From assembly GCF_017495225.1 (NCBI RefSeq), contig NZ_JAFEIG010000036.1, positions 1 to 43,309 on the forward strand: a stretch of 43,309 nt of DNA, given 5' to 3'. The notes under the pieces were generated by a model. That model searched no databases and had not been told where the DNA came from. It was given only the letters and a program-made list of their open reading frames with translations. The stretch's first letter is position 1; the number at the start of each line of letters is the position of its first letter. The DNA is from Daejeonella sp. (GTDB lineage Bacteria; Bacteroidota; Bacteroidia; Sphingobacteriales; Sphingobacteriaceae). Made by a program: the position numbers and the translations under genes. Of this stretch, positions 18,071 to 25,235 are shown one piece after another.

Positions 18071-20476
18071 ATGAAACGAGTGATTAGAAAAGTTGCTGTA
18101 TTAGGTTCGGGTATCATGGGCTCCCGAATTGCTTGTCATTTCGCCAATATAGGTGCTGAAGTGCTTCTGTTAGATATTTGCCCTAAAGAATTAAATGCTG
18201 ATGAGCAGGCTCGGGGACTTGATTTAAACCATAAAGCTGTGCGGAATCGCATTGTGAATGCTGCTCTCGACAGTACTTTAAAATCGAACCCCTCAGCCAT
18301 TTTTTCTAAAAAAGTTATTCCTAATATCACTACGGGCAACTTTGATGATAACATGAAGGATATCGCCACTTGCGATTGGGTTATTGAGGTGGTTGTTGAA
18401 AAGCTTGAAATCAAGAAGTTGATTTATGATCAGGTTGAAAAATATAGAACAGCGGGTACTTTAATAAGTTCCAATACATCTGGGATTCCTATTCATTTAA
18501 TGGCTGAAGGCCGTTCTGATGATTTTAGAGCTCATTTTTGTGGAACACACTTTTTTAACCCGCCACGTTATCTTCGTCTATTAGAAATAATTCCTACGCC
18601 CGAAACAAAGTCTGAGGTGATTGATTTTCTCATGCATTTCGGAGATAAATTTCTTGGCAAAACTACCGTTTTATGTAAGGATACGCCGGCATTTATCGCC
18701 AATAGGGTAGGTGTTTATTCGATTATGGCACTTCTTCATTTGGTGCAAAAAATGGATCTCACAGTTGAAGAGGTCGATAAATACACGGGTCCAGTTTTAG
18801 GAAGGCCTAAGTCAGCTACTTTCCGTACCACAGATGTTGTTGGTTTAGATACCATGATTAATGTGGCTGCTGGTTTATACAATAATCTGCCGAATGATAA
18901 AGCGCATCAACTCTTCGAACTTCCTGATTATGTGAAGAAGATGCAGGAAAATCAATGGCTTGGCGATAAAACTAAGCAGGGCTTTTATAAGAAAATTAAA
19001 GGTGCCGATGGGAAGTCGGAAATTCTTGCTCTAGACCTTAAAACTTTAGAATACAAGGCACAGCAAAAAGTAAAATCTCCTACACTCGAAGCATGTAAGT
19101 TGGTTGATAATTTACGTGAGCGAATGAAGGTTTTTGCGCAAGGAACTGATAAGGCTGGGGAGTTTTTCAGGACCTCTTTTTTCGGACTTTTCGAGTATGT
19201 TTCAGATCGTATTCCCGAGATTTCTGACGAATTATACCGCATTGATGATGCTATGAGGGCAGGTTTTGGCTGGGAGCTTGGTCCTTTTGAAGTATGGGAT
19301 GCTCTTGGTGTTAAAAATGCCCTTGAGGGAATGAAAAAATATGGCAAAGAAGCAGCTCCATGGGTGCATGAAATGATCTCTGCCGGTCATGATTCCTTTT
19401 ATAAGGTTGAAAATGGCATTAAGAAATATTATGATATCCCATCTAAAGCTTACAAGGTAGTTCCAGGCTCGGAAGCATTTATTATTCTTGATAATATTCG
19501 CTCAAACAATACGGTTTGGAAAAATTCGGGAACAACTATTACCGACCTTGGCGATGGTATCCTAAACCTTGAAATTCATACCAAAATGAATACAATTGGT
19601 GGTGAAGTTATTCAGGGTATGAATAAGGCAATAGACCTTGCTGAAAAAGATTTTAGAGGTCTGGTAATTGGTAATGATGGAGCAAATTTTTCGGCGGGAG
19701 CAAACATCGGAATGATATTTATGGCCGCCATAGAGCAGGATTGGGATGAAATTAATTTAGCTATCCGCATGTTCCAAAATACAATGATGCGGATGCGCTA
19801 TTCGAGTATTCCTGTGGTGGCAGCAGCTCATAATCTTACCCTTGGCGGTGGTTGTGAATTATGCTTACATGCCGATTTCGTACAAACCAATGCCGAAACT
19901 TATATGGGTTTGGTGGAGTTTGGTGTGGGATTAATACCTGGTGGTGGCGGGACAAAAGAATTTGCACTCCGACTTTCAGATGAATTTAAAGAGGGACAAA
20001 TTGAACAGGCAGCGCTAAGAGACCGATTTTTAACGATTGGGCAGGCTAAAGTTTCTACCTCTGGCTTAGAAGCATACGAACTTGGCTACCTTCAAAAAGA
20101 TAAATTCGGAATCACCATGAACCGGAGTCGCTTGATTGTTGACGCTAAAAATAAAGCTTTAGAGCTTGCTGATAGAGGTTATACCCAACCTGTAAGACGT
20201 AAAGATATTCGGGTTTTGGGTAAGCAGGGACTAGGAATAGTTTATGCAGGAGCGAATTCAATGTTTGCCGGGAACTTTATCTCAGAGCATGATAAAAAGA
20301 TATCTGAAAAGCTAGGTTATGTATTGTGTGGTGGTAATTTATCGCAACCTGCTCTTGTTACAGAACAATATTTACTCGATTTGGAGAGAGAAGTGTTCCT
20401 CTCACTTTGCGGCGAAAGAAAAACCCTAGAGCGTATTCAAAGCATTTTGACGAAGGGGAAACCTTTGAGGAATTGA
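18071..20476 (+). CDS. fadN: Bifunctional 3-hydroxyacyl-CoA dehydrogenase / enoyl-CoA hydratase
   Basis: I take the ATG at 18071, because a TTG 15 bp upstream overlaps the marR stop. The 801-residue protein opens with a Rossmann motif VAVLGSGIMGSRIA. It carries the dehydrogenase catalytic histidine in GTHFFNPPRYLRL near residue 160, followed by two dehydrogenase C-terminal domains. The enoyl-CoA hydratase domain comes last (about 490-700), with the oxyanion-hole GANFSAGANI and both catalytic glutamates in LGGGCELCLHAD and GLVEFGVGLIPGGG. Dehydrogenase-first order is that of Bacillus FadN and the reverse of E. coli FadB. It performs the two middle steps of beta-oxidation. fadA and fadE follow on the same strand, separated by inserted elements. 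Confidence 0.93.
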   Translation: MKRVIRKVAVLGSGIMGSRIACHFANIGAEVLLLDICPKELNADEQARGLDLNHKAVRNRIVNAALDSTLKSNPSAIFSKKVIPNITTGNFDDNMKDIATCDWVIEVVVEKLEIKKLIYDQVEKYRTAGTLISSNTSGIPIHLMAEGRSDDFRAHFCGTHFFNPPRYLRLLEIIPTPETKSEVIDFLMHFGDKFLGKTTVLCKDTPAFIANRVGVYSIMALLHLVQKMDLTVEEVDKYTGPVLGRPKSATFRTTDVVGLDTMINVAAGLYNNLPNDKAHQLFELPDYVKKMQENQWLGDKTKQGFYKKIKGADGKSEILALDLKTLEYKAQQKVKSPTLEACKLVDNLRERMKVFAQGTDKAGEFFRTSFFGLFEYVSDRIPEISDELYRIDDAMRAGFGWELGPFEVWDALGVKNALEGMKKYGKEAAPWVHEMISAGHDSFYKVENGIKKYYDIPSKAYKVVPGSEAFIILDNIRSNNTVWKNSGTTITDLGDGILNLEIHTKMNTIGGEVIQGMNKAIDLAEKDFRGLVIGNDGANFSAGANIGMIFMAAIEQDWDEINLAIRMFQNTMMRMRYSSIPVVAAAHNLTLGGGCELCLHADFVQTNAETYMGLVEFGVGLIPGGGGTKEFALRLSDEFKEGQIEQAALRDRFLTIGQAKVSTSGLEAYELGYLQKDKFGITMNRSRLIVDAKNKALELADRGYTQPVRRKDIRVLGKQGLGIVYAGANSMFAGNFISEHDKKISEKLGYVLCGGNLSQPALVTEQYLLDLEREVFLSLCGERKTLERIQSILTKGKPLRN

Positions 20477-20483
20477 GAAAGCA

Positions 20484-20532
20484 GATGTGAGATTTGAGAT
20501 GTGAGATTTGAGACATGTGACATTAGAAAAGA
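20484..20532 (+). repeat. Heptamer array (GATTTGA/GATGTGA), left flank of four-helix-bundle gene
   Basis: Seven consecutive 7-bp units begin 7 bp after the fadN stop: GATGTGA, GATTTGA, GATGTGA, GATTTGA, GACATGT, GACATTA, GAAAAGA. The 18-bp segment 20490-20507 (AGATTTGAGATGTGAGAT) occurs as an exact inverted copy at 20939-20956 on the other side of the small gene. Confidence 0.85.
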
Positions 20533-20535
20533 GTG

Positions 20536-20544
20536 TATAATTTG
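20536..20544 (+). promoter_or_regulatory. Possible promoter box of the four-helix-bundle gene
   Basis: TATAATTTG lies 13 bp before the start codon at 20558. It resembles the Bacteroidota -7 element TAnnTTTG but with one extra base in the spacer. The call is weak; the gene may simply be read through from fadN. Confidence 0.25.
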
Positions 20545-20557
20545 ATTTTAAGACTAT

Positions 20558-20929
20558 ATGCATAATTTGAAAGAGCTTAAAATATGGAAAAAGGCTATTG
20601 ATTTGGCAGTTGAGGTATATCAAGTTACTTCCTTATTCCCTCTTGAAGAGAAATACGGTTTAACCTCACAAATTCGCCGTGCAGCTGTCTCTATTTCATC
20701 TAATATCGCTGAAGGAGCTGGAAGAAATTCCGAAAAGGAATTTAAACATTTTTTAGGAATTGCGAATGGCTCTTCTTATGAACTTCAAACTCAATTATTT
20801 ATATCAAATAAACTAAGTCTTATAAACAATGAAGATTTAGAAAAATTGCATCACTGTATCGATGAATTACAAAAAATGAATTATGGTTTTCAGAATATGT
20901 TAAACAAAAAATCCTCAAATTTTAAATAA
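20558..20929 (+). CDS. Four-helix-bundle protein (23S rRNA intervening-sequence protein family)
   Basis: The 123-residue protein has the family hallmarks MHNLKELKIWKKAIDLA at the start, LFPLEEKYGLTSQIRRAAVS, the signature SSNIAEGAGRNSEKEF and GSSYELQTQL. These mark the S23/IVP family, helical proteins first known from insertions in 23S rRNA genes and sharing a fold with the Avd accessory protein of diversity-generating retroelements. Biochemical function is not established. Here the gene lies between fadN and fadA and is framed by inverted heptamer arrays, as is its paralogue at 22446. It has no evident metabolic link to beta-oxidation, so it is better seen as part of an inserted element. Confidence 0.9.
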   Translation: MHNLKELKIWKKAIDLAVEVYQVTSLFPLEEKYGLTSQIRRAAVSISSNIAEGAGRNSEKEFKHFLGIANGSSYELQTQLFISNKLSLINNEDLEKLHHCIDELQKMNYGFQNMLNKKSSNFK

Positions 20930-20932
20930 AAA

Positions 20933-20995
20933 TCTCATATCTCACATCTCAAATCTAATGTCTCATATCTCAAATCTAACTACTAAGTACTAAAT
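20933..20995 (+). repeat. Heptamer array (TCTCAAA/TCTCATA), right flank, reaching the fadA start codon
   Basis: Nine uninterrupted 7-bp units run from 20933 up to the base before the fadA ATG: TCTCATA, TCTCACA, TCTCAAA, TCTAATG, TCTCATA, TCTCAAA, TCTAACT, ACTAAGT, ACTAAAT. They are the inverted complement of the array at 20484. The whole untranslated leader of fadA is therefore repeat sequence. Confidence 0.88.
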
Positions 20996-22168
20996 ATGGC
21001 ATACATCATAGCAGCATATAGAACCGCAGTTGGAAAGTCTGCTCGCGGCGGATTTCGTTTTACTCGTGCCGATGATCTTGCGGCCGACGTTGTCAAACAT
21101 TTGATGGCGGAAATCCCAAATTTGGATAAAGATGAAATTGACGACGTGATTGTTGGAAATGCTACGCCAGAGGCTGAGCAGGGACTAAATATCGCACGTA
21201 TGGTCTCATTGATGGGTTTAGGTACAGATAAGGTGCCAGGGGTGACGGTAAATAGGTATTGTGCTTCGGGTTTAGAAACCATCGCGATGGCTACCGCAAA
21301 AATAAAATCAGGTATGGCCGATTGTATCATTGCGGGTGGTGTTGAAGTCATGTCTGGGATGCCTTTCGGTGGATGGAAATTAGTCCCGAACCCAGAAGTT
21401 GCCAAAAACAATCCAGATTGGTACTGGGGTATGGGACTCACAGCTGAAGCTGTTGCAAAAGAATATAAGGTTAATCGTGAAGATCAAGACGAGTTTTCCT
21501 TCAATTCTCACCAAAAGGCTATTGCAGCGATAAAAAATGGGCATCTCAAGGATGGTGTGGTGCCAATTACCGTGAAGGAAACCTATTTAGATGAAAACTT
21601 AAAACAAAAAACTAGAGAGTTTATCGTAGATACGGATGAAGGTCCGAGGGCTGATACCGCCATCGATAAACTTGCAAAATTGAAGCCTGTTTTTGCCGCT
21701 GGTGGTACTGTTACAGCGGGAAATTCATCACAAACATCAGATGGAGCAGCTTTTGTGCTTGTTGTTTCTGAGAGAATGCTTAAAAAATTGAATGTAGAGC
21801 CTATTGCACGTTTAGTGAGTTATGGAGTAGCCGGTGTGCCCCCTAGAATTATGGGTATTGGTCCGATAGAAGCTATCCCCCTCGCATTAAAAAAGGCTGG
21901 AATGAAGCAAGATGACCTTGATTTGATCGAATTAAATGAGGCCTTTGCTTCACAATCTCTTGCTGTAATTAGAGCGCTCAATCTCGACCAAAACAAGGTA
22001 AATGTGAATGGAGGAGCAATTGCTCTGGGCCATCCACTTGGATGCACTGGTGCTAAACTTTCTGTTCAACTATTCAATGAGCTGAAAAGAAGAGAAAAGA
22101 AATTCGGTATGGTTACAATGTGCGTTGGAACGGGACAAGGGGCAGCGGGAATATTTGAAATAATGTAA
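20996..22168 (+). CDS. fadA: Acetyl-CoA acyltransferase (3-ketoacyl-CoA thiolase)
   Basis: The 390-residue protein is a complete degradative thiolase. The nucleophile is Cys89 in VNRYCASGLETIA, the catalytic histidine is His346 in GGAIALGHPLGCTGA, and the second cysteine is Cys376 in MCVGTGQGAAG. It cleaves 3-ketoacyl-CoA with CoA to release acetyl-CoA, the last step of each beta-oxidation round. It is the partner of FadN and lies second in the fad operon. Spacing to fadN (519 bp) and fadE (917 bp) is unusually wide because of the repeat/four-helix elements. Its leader consists of heptamer repeats, so translation initiation may depend on them. Confidence 0.95.
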   Translation: MAYIIAAYRTAVGKSARGGFRFTRADDLAADVVKHLMAEIPNLDKDEIDDVIVGNATPEAEQGLNIARMVSLMGLGTDKVPGVTVNRYCASGLETIAMATAKIKSGMADCIIAGGVEVMSGMPFGGWKLVPNPEVAKNNPDWYWGMGLTAEAVAKEYKVNREDQDEFSFNSHQKAIAAIKNGHLKDGVVPITVKETYLDENLKQKTREFIVDTDEGPRADTAIDKLAKLKPVFAAGGTVTAGNSSQTSDGAAFVLVVSERMLKKLNVEPIARLVSYGVAGVPPRIMGIGPIEAIPLALKKAGMKQDDLDLIELNEAFASQSLAVIRALNLDQNKVNVNGGAIALGHPLGCTGAKLSVQLFNELKRREKKFGMVTMCVGTGQGAAGIFEIM

Positions 22169-22171
22169 AAG

Positions 22172-22311
22172 GAGTAAAGAGCAAGGAGCAAAGAACAAGG
22201 AAAAAAGAATAAAGAACAAGGAATAAAGAACAAAGATCAAGGAATAAAGAACAAAGACAAAACTTTATTAGCACGAACTAGTCCTTACTCTTTACTCCTT
22301 GTTCCTTGCTC
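22172..22311 (+). repeat. Long heptamer hairpin (GAACAAA/GAATAAA arm, TCCTTGC arm)
   Basis: Twelve heptamers in exact register run from 22172 to 22255, from GAGTAAA and GAGCAAG through to GAATAAA and GAACAAA. They start 3 bp after the fadA stop. A core of about 25 bp with CTTTATTAGCACGAACTA follows. The opposite arm is TCCTTAC, TCTTTAC, TCCTTGT, TCCTTGC, TC (22282-22311), which is complementary to the first arm. Confidence 0.88.
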
Positions 22312-22412
22312 AAAAAATCATGTAGAAAGAACAAAGATTAAAGAACAAAGACAAGCGTATTAGAAATCATTAACCTAACCTGTCCATACTCCTTGCTCCT
22401 TGTTCCTTGCTC
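22312..22412 (+). repeat. Stem-loop repeat unit A of the GAACAAA/TCCTTGC family
   Basis: The left arm GAACAAA, GATTAAA, GAACAAA (22329-22349) is followed by the loop GACAAGCGTATTAGAAATCA, then TTAACCTAACCTG. The right arm is TCCATAC, TCCTTGC, TCCTTGT, TCCTTGC, TC (22383-22412). It is the same unit as the three copies after the next gene and ends 33 bp before the four-helix-bundle start codon. Confidence 0.85.
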
Positions 22413-22445
22413 AAAAACCAGGGGGATTTTAATAGTTATTATACG

Positions 22446-22832
22446 ATGCACAATTTTAGAAAACTAAACATTTGGATAGATGCGATGGCTCTCGCAAAAG
22501 AAGTGTATTTGATCACATCTAAATTCCCAAAGGATGAAAAATTTGGTTTAGTTTCTCAAATTAATAGGTGCTCAGTATCAGTTCCTTCTAATATAGCTGA
22601 GGGATCTTCAAGAAGCTCAAAAAAGGAGTTTTCACACTTTATAAAGATCGCTTTAGGGTCTTTATTTGAGTTGGAAACTCAGTTGATTTTGTCAAATGAA
22701 GTCGGATTTTATGACATCGAAAAATTGAATGCTTTGGAGCCAAAGATTGTCAAGCTTCAGAAAATGCTGTGTAGATTTTTAATTAGTATAGAAGAAAAAA
22801 ACAATGTAGAAAGAACAAAGAACAATGAATAA
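22446..22832 (+). CDS. Four-helix-bundle protein (23S rRNA intervening-sequence protein family), second copy
   Basis: This 128-residue paralogue of the gene at 20558 starts MHNFRKLNIWIDAMALAK and has SKFPKDEKFGLVSQINRC, the SNIAEGSSRSSKKEF signature and GSLFELETQL. The ATG at 22446 aligns with the start of the first copy; the longer TTG start at 22407 lies inside a repeat. Its last ten residues (NNVERTKNNE) and stop codon are encoded by the following repeat unit, so the C-terminus has been set by the repeat. It stands between fadA and fadE and is flanked by stem-loop repeats on both sides. The function of the family is unknown. Confidence 0.9.
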   Translation: MHNFRKLNIWIDAMALAKEVYLITSKFPKDEKFGLVSQINRCSVSVPSNIAEGSSRSSKKEFSHFIKIALGSLFELETQLILSNEVGFYDIEKLNALEPKIVKLQKMLCRFLISIEEKNNVERTKNNE

Positions 22833-23078
22833 AGACAAGCGTATTAGAAATCACTAACCTAGTCCTTACTCTTTACTCCTTGCTCAAAAACAATGTAGAA
22901 AGAACAAAGAACAATGACTAAAGACAAGCGTATTAGAAATCACTAACCTGTCCTTACTCTTTGCTCCTTGTTCCTTAATCAAAATATAATGTAAAAAGAA
23001 CAAAGAACAATGACTAAAGACAAGCGTATTAGAAATCACTAACCTAGTCCTTACTCTTTGCTCCTTGTTCCTTAATCC
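22796..23078 (+). repeat. Three tandem stem-loop repeat units B-D (GAACAAA/TCCTTGC family)
   Basis: The left arms (GAACAAA, GAACAAT, GAATAAA or GACTAAA) begin at 22813, 22902 and 22998, so the periods are 89 and 96 bp and differ by exactly one heptamer. Each unit has the conserved loop AAGCGTATTAGAAATCACTA, then ACCT, and a complementary right arm of TCCTTAC-type heptamers. The last arm ends just before the fadE start. Confidence 0.9.
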
Positions 23079-23085
23079 CAAATTT

Positions 23086-24876
23086 ATGGAAGAATTAAAA
23101 AACAAATCAATCAGAGGCGGAGAGTTCATCATCCGCGAAACAGCATGTGAAGATATTTTCATTCCTGAAGAGTTTGATGAAGAGCAGTTGATGATCAAGA
23201 AAACTTGTGAAGATTTTCTTGAATCGGAGGTTTATGCCAATTTAGACAGAATTGATAAGCTAGAAGAAGGTTTAATGGTTAGTTTAATGGATAAGGCTGG
23301 TGAACTTGGTTTATTAGCCGTATCTATCCCTGAAGAGTATGGTGGTTTTGGAAAAAATTTCAATACCTCTATGCTTGTTGCGGATTCTGTCGGACCAGGT
23401 TGTTCCTTTGCAGTTGCTCTTTCAGCCCATACAGGAATTGGCACCTTACCTATTTTATATTACGGAAATAAGGAGCAGAAAGATAAATATATTCCGAAAT
23501 TGGCTACAGGCGAATGGAAGGCTTCCTATTGCCTTACAGAGCCAAACTCTGGTTCGGATGCTAATTCGGCTAGAACAAAAGCAGTTCTTAATGAAGCAGG
23601 CACACATTACCTCATTACGGGACAGAAAATGTGGATTACCAATGCTGGTTTTGCTGATATTTTTATTGTTTTCGCCAAAATTGACGACGATAAAAATCTA
23701 TCTGCATTTATTGTAGAAAAAGACTTTGGTGGGATTACCATGAATCCTGAGGAGCATAAAATGGGAATTAAGGGCTCATCAACACGTCAGGTGTTTTTTA
23801 ATGAATGCCCTGTTCCTGTAGCTAATTTGCTTTCAGAGCGTCAAAATGGGTTTAAGATTGCAGTTAATATTTTAAATATCGGTAGAATTAAACTGGGAGT
23901 TGCCGCAATTGGTTCATCTCGCAGGGTTTTAAATCACGCCATTAATTATTCGAATGAACGCGTTCAGTTCGGACTACCAATCTCAAAATTTGGGGCAATC
24001 CGATACAAACTCGCCGAAATGGCCAGCAGAAATTTTGCGATTGAAAGTGCCGCCTATCGTGCCGGACAAAATATTGATGATGCCTATGATGCTTTAGTAG
24101 CTGAAGGTATGGATCCATCTCAAGCAAAGCTTAAATCTACTGAACAGTTTGCCGTTGAATGTGCCATTTTAAAAGTTTGGGGATCTGAAATGCTCGATTA
24201 TATCGTTGATGAAGGAGTTCAGGTTTATGGTGGAATGGGCTATTCTGCCGATGCGCCAATGGATCGTGCATATCGCGATAGCCGCATCAACAGGATTTTT
24301 GAAGGTACCAATGAAATTAATCGAATGTTGATTCTAGACATGCTTTTGAAGCGTGCCATGAAAGGGGAGTTGGATTTAATGACCCCTGCTCAAGCAGTTG
24401 CATCCGAATTAATGTCGATTCCTGATTTTGCTGAGGAAGATACCACTCTATTTGCCGCCGAGAAGAAAGTACTGCAAAATCTTAAAAAAGCGGGACTAAT
24501 GATTGCTGGTGCTGCCGTACAAAAGTTAATGATGACACTCTCCAAAGAACAAGAGATTTTAATGAATATCGCCGATATTATTGGCTATGTATATGTTCTT
24601 GAATCAACCGTTCTTCGTGTTGAAAAATTAGTTAAAATGAGAGGTGAAGAGGCTTGTAAAGGTCAGCTAGATTTAATGCGAATCTATCTTTATCAATCAG
24701 TGGACAAAGTTTCAATAGCCGGTAAAGAAGCCCTCTGCTCTTTTGCTGAAGGCGATGAATTAAGGATGATGCTTGTGGGTCTTCGCCGATTTACGAAAAT
24801 TGAACCATTTAACATTAAGGATGCCAGACAGCGTGTTGCCAAACAGCTCATTGAATCCAATAAATACTGTTACTAA
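23086..24876 (+). CDS. fadE: Acyl-CoA dehydrogenase
   Basis: The start is taken at the ATG at 23086, because the upstream TTG lies in repeat sequence. The 596-residue protein has the acyl-CoA dehydrogenase N-terminal and middle domains (YCLTEPNSGSDANSARTKA, KMWITNAGFADIF). The flavin/substrate motif YGGMGYSADAPMDRAYRD and the catalytic-base region RIFEGTNEINRMLI (Glu406) follow, and then a C-terminal extension of about 170 residues. The extension is typical of the long VLCAD/FadE-type enzymes. It makes the first, FAD-dependent double bond of beta-oxidation. It is the last fad gene and is followed by a strong terminator. Confidence 0.93.
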   Translation: MEELKNKSIRGGEFIIRETACEDIFIPEEFDEEQLMIKKTCEDFLESEVYANLDRIDKLEEGLMVSLMDKAGELGLLAVSIPEEYGGFGKNFNTSMLVADSVGPGCSFAVALSAHTGIGTLPILYYGNKEQKDKYIPKLATGEWKASYCLTEPNSGSDANSARTKAVLNEAGTHYLITGQKMWITNAGFADIFIVFAKIDDDKNLSAFIVEKDFGGITMNPEEHKMGIKGSSTRQVFFNECPVPVANLLSERQNGFKIAVNILNIGRIKLGVAAIGSSRRVLNHAINYSNERVQFGLPISKFGAIRYKLAEMASRNFAIESAAYRAGQNIDDAYDALVAEGMDPSQAKLKSTEQFAVECAILKVWGSEMLDYIVDEGVQVYGGMGYSADAPMDRAYRDSRINRIFEGTNEINRMLILDMLLKRAMKGELDLMTPAQAVASELMSIPDFAEEDTTLFAAEKKVLQNLKKAGLMIAGAAVQKLMMTLSKEQEILMNIADIIGYVYVLESTVLRVEKLVKMRGEEACKGQLDLMRIYLYQSVDKVSIAGKEALCSFAEGDELRMMLVGLRRFTKIEPFNIKDARQRVAKQLIESNKYCY

Positions 24877-24881
24877 AAATC

Positions 24882-24918
24882 AAAAACATCAGCTTCAATT
24901 TTGGGGCTGATGTTTTTT
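24882..24918 (+). terminator. Intrinsic terminator after fadE
   Basis: AAAAACATCAGC pairs with GCTGATGTTTTT. The stem can extend inward with G-T pairs, and a run of six T follows. It marks the end of the marR-fad transcription unit. Confidence 0.88.
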
Positions 24919-25048
24919 CTCTTTATCATCATTCTGTCAATGTTTTTCATTGCTCGTGTTTTCTATAGAAATATGACAATATTTCAACCGTAGAAAACAA
25001 TCCTATCTTTTGTATTTGCGATATTTGTATATCAAAATTCAAAACCTG

Positions 25049-25231
25049 ATGGAAAACAGAAATTTTAACCTAGTTAAAAGAACAGCACTTCTTTTAAAGA
25101 AATATTTTTTATCTATTTCGAATTTACTTTTCGCTGTAGATAATGATCGTGCATTTGTTTTTATACCATCGAGAACTAAAAACTCAGCTAATACACTAAG
25201 AGCTTTTAGAAATCAGACTCTAAATAAATAA
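25049..25231 (+). CDS. Possible small basic protein, 60 residues
   Basis: An open frame from ATG at 25049 gives MENRNFNLVKRTALLLKKYF, then SISNLLFAVDNDRAFVFIPS and RTKNSANTLRAFRNQTLNK. It ends 4 bp before the TetR gene, a spacing typical of an operon. It has no recognised domain and no signal peptide. The region from 24919 to 25235 otherwise holds nothing I can name, so this may instead be the untranslated leader of the TetR gene. Confidence 0.3.
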   Translation: MENRNFNLVKRTALLLKKYFLSISNLLFAVDNDRAFVFIPSRTKNSANTLRAFRNQTLNK

Positions 25232-25235
25232 TAAA

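Noticed and set aside
20558-22832. Diversity-generating retroelement, because Avd shares the four-helix fold
   Set aside because: There is no reverse transcriptase and no template/variable repeat pair. Differences between units are transitions of both kinds rather than adenine-specific changes.
20484-23078. CRISPR-like array
   Set aside because: The repeats are 7-bp words and 89-96-bp hairpin units with near-identical interiors. There is no alternation of constant repeats and unique spacers, and no cas gene.
22884-23198. Minus-strand open frame of 104 codons
   Set aside because: It is translated from the repeat units (internally repeated LVISNTLVFSHCSLFF) and runs into fadE on the other strand, so it is not a gene.
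18071-24876. fad operon disrupted by insertions
   Set aside because: fadN, fadA and fadE all have full length and intact catalytic residues, and the inserted elements lie strictly between genes.
24919-25048. Structured RNA or riboswitch upstream of the TetR gene
   Set aside because: Beyond the fadE terminator I found no conserved fold or motif.
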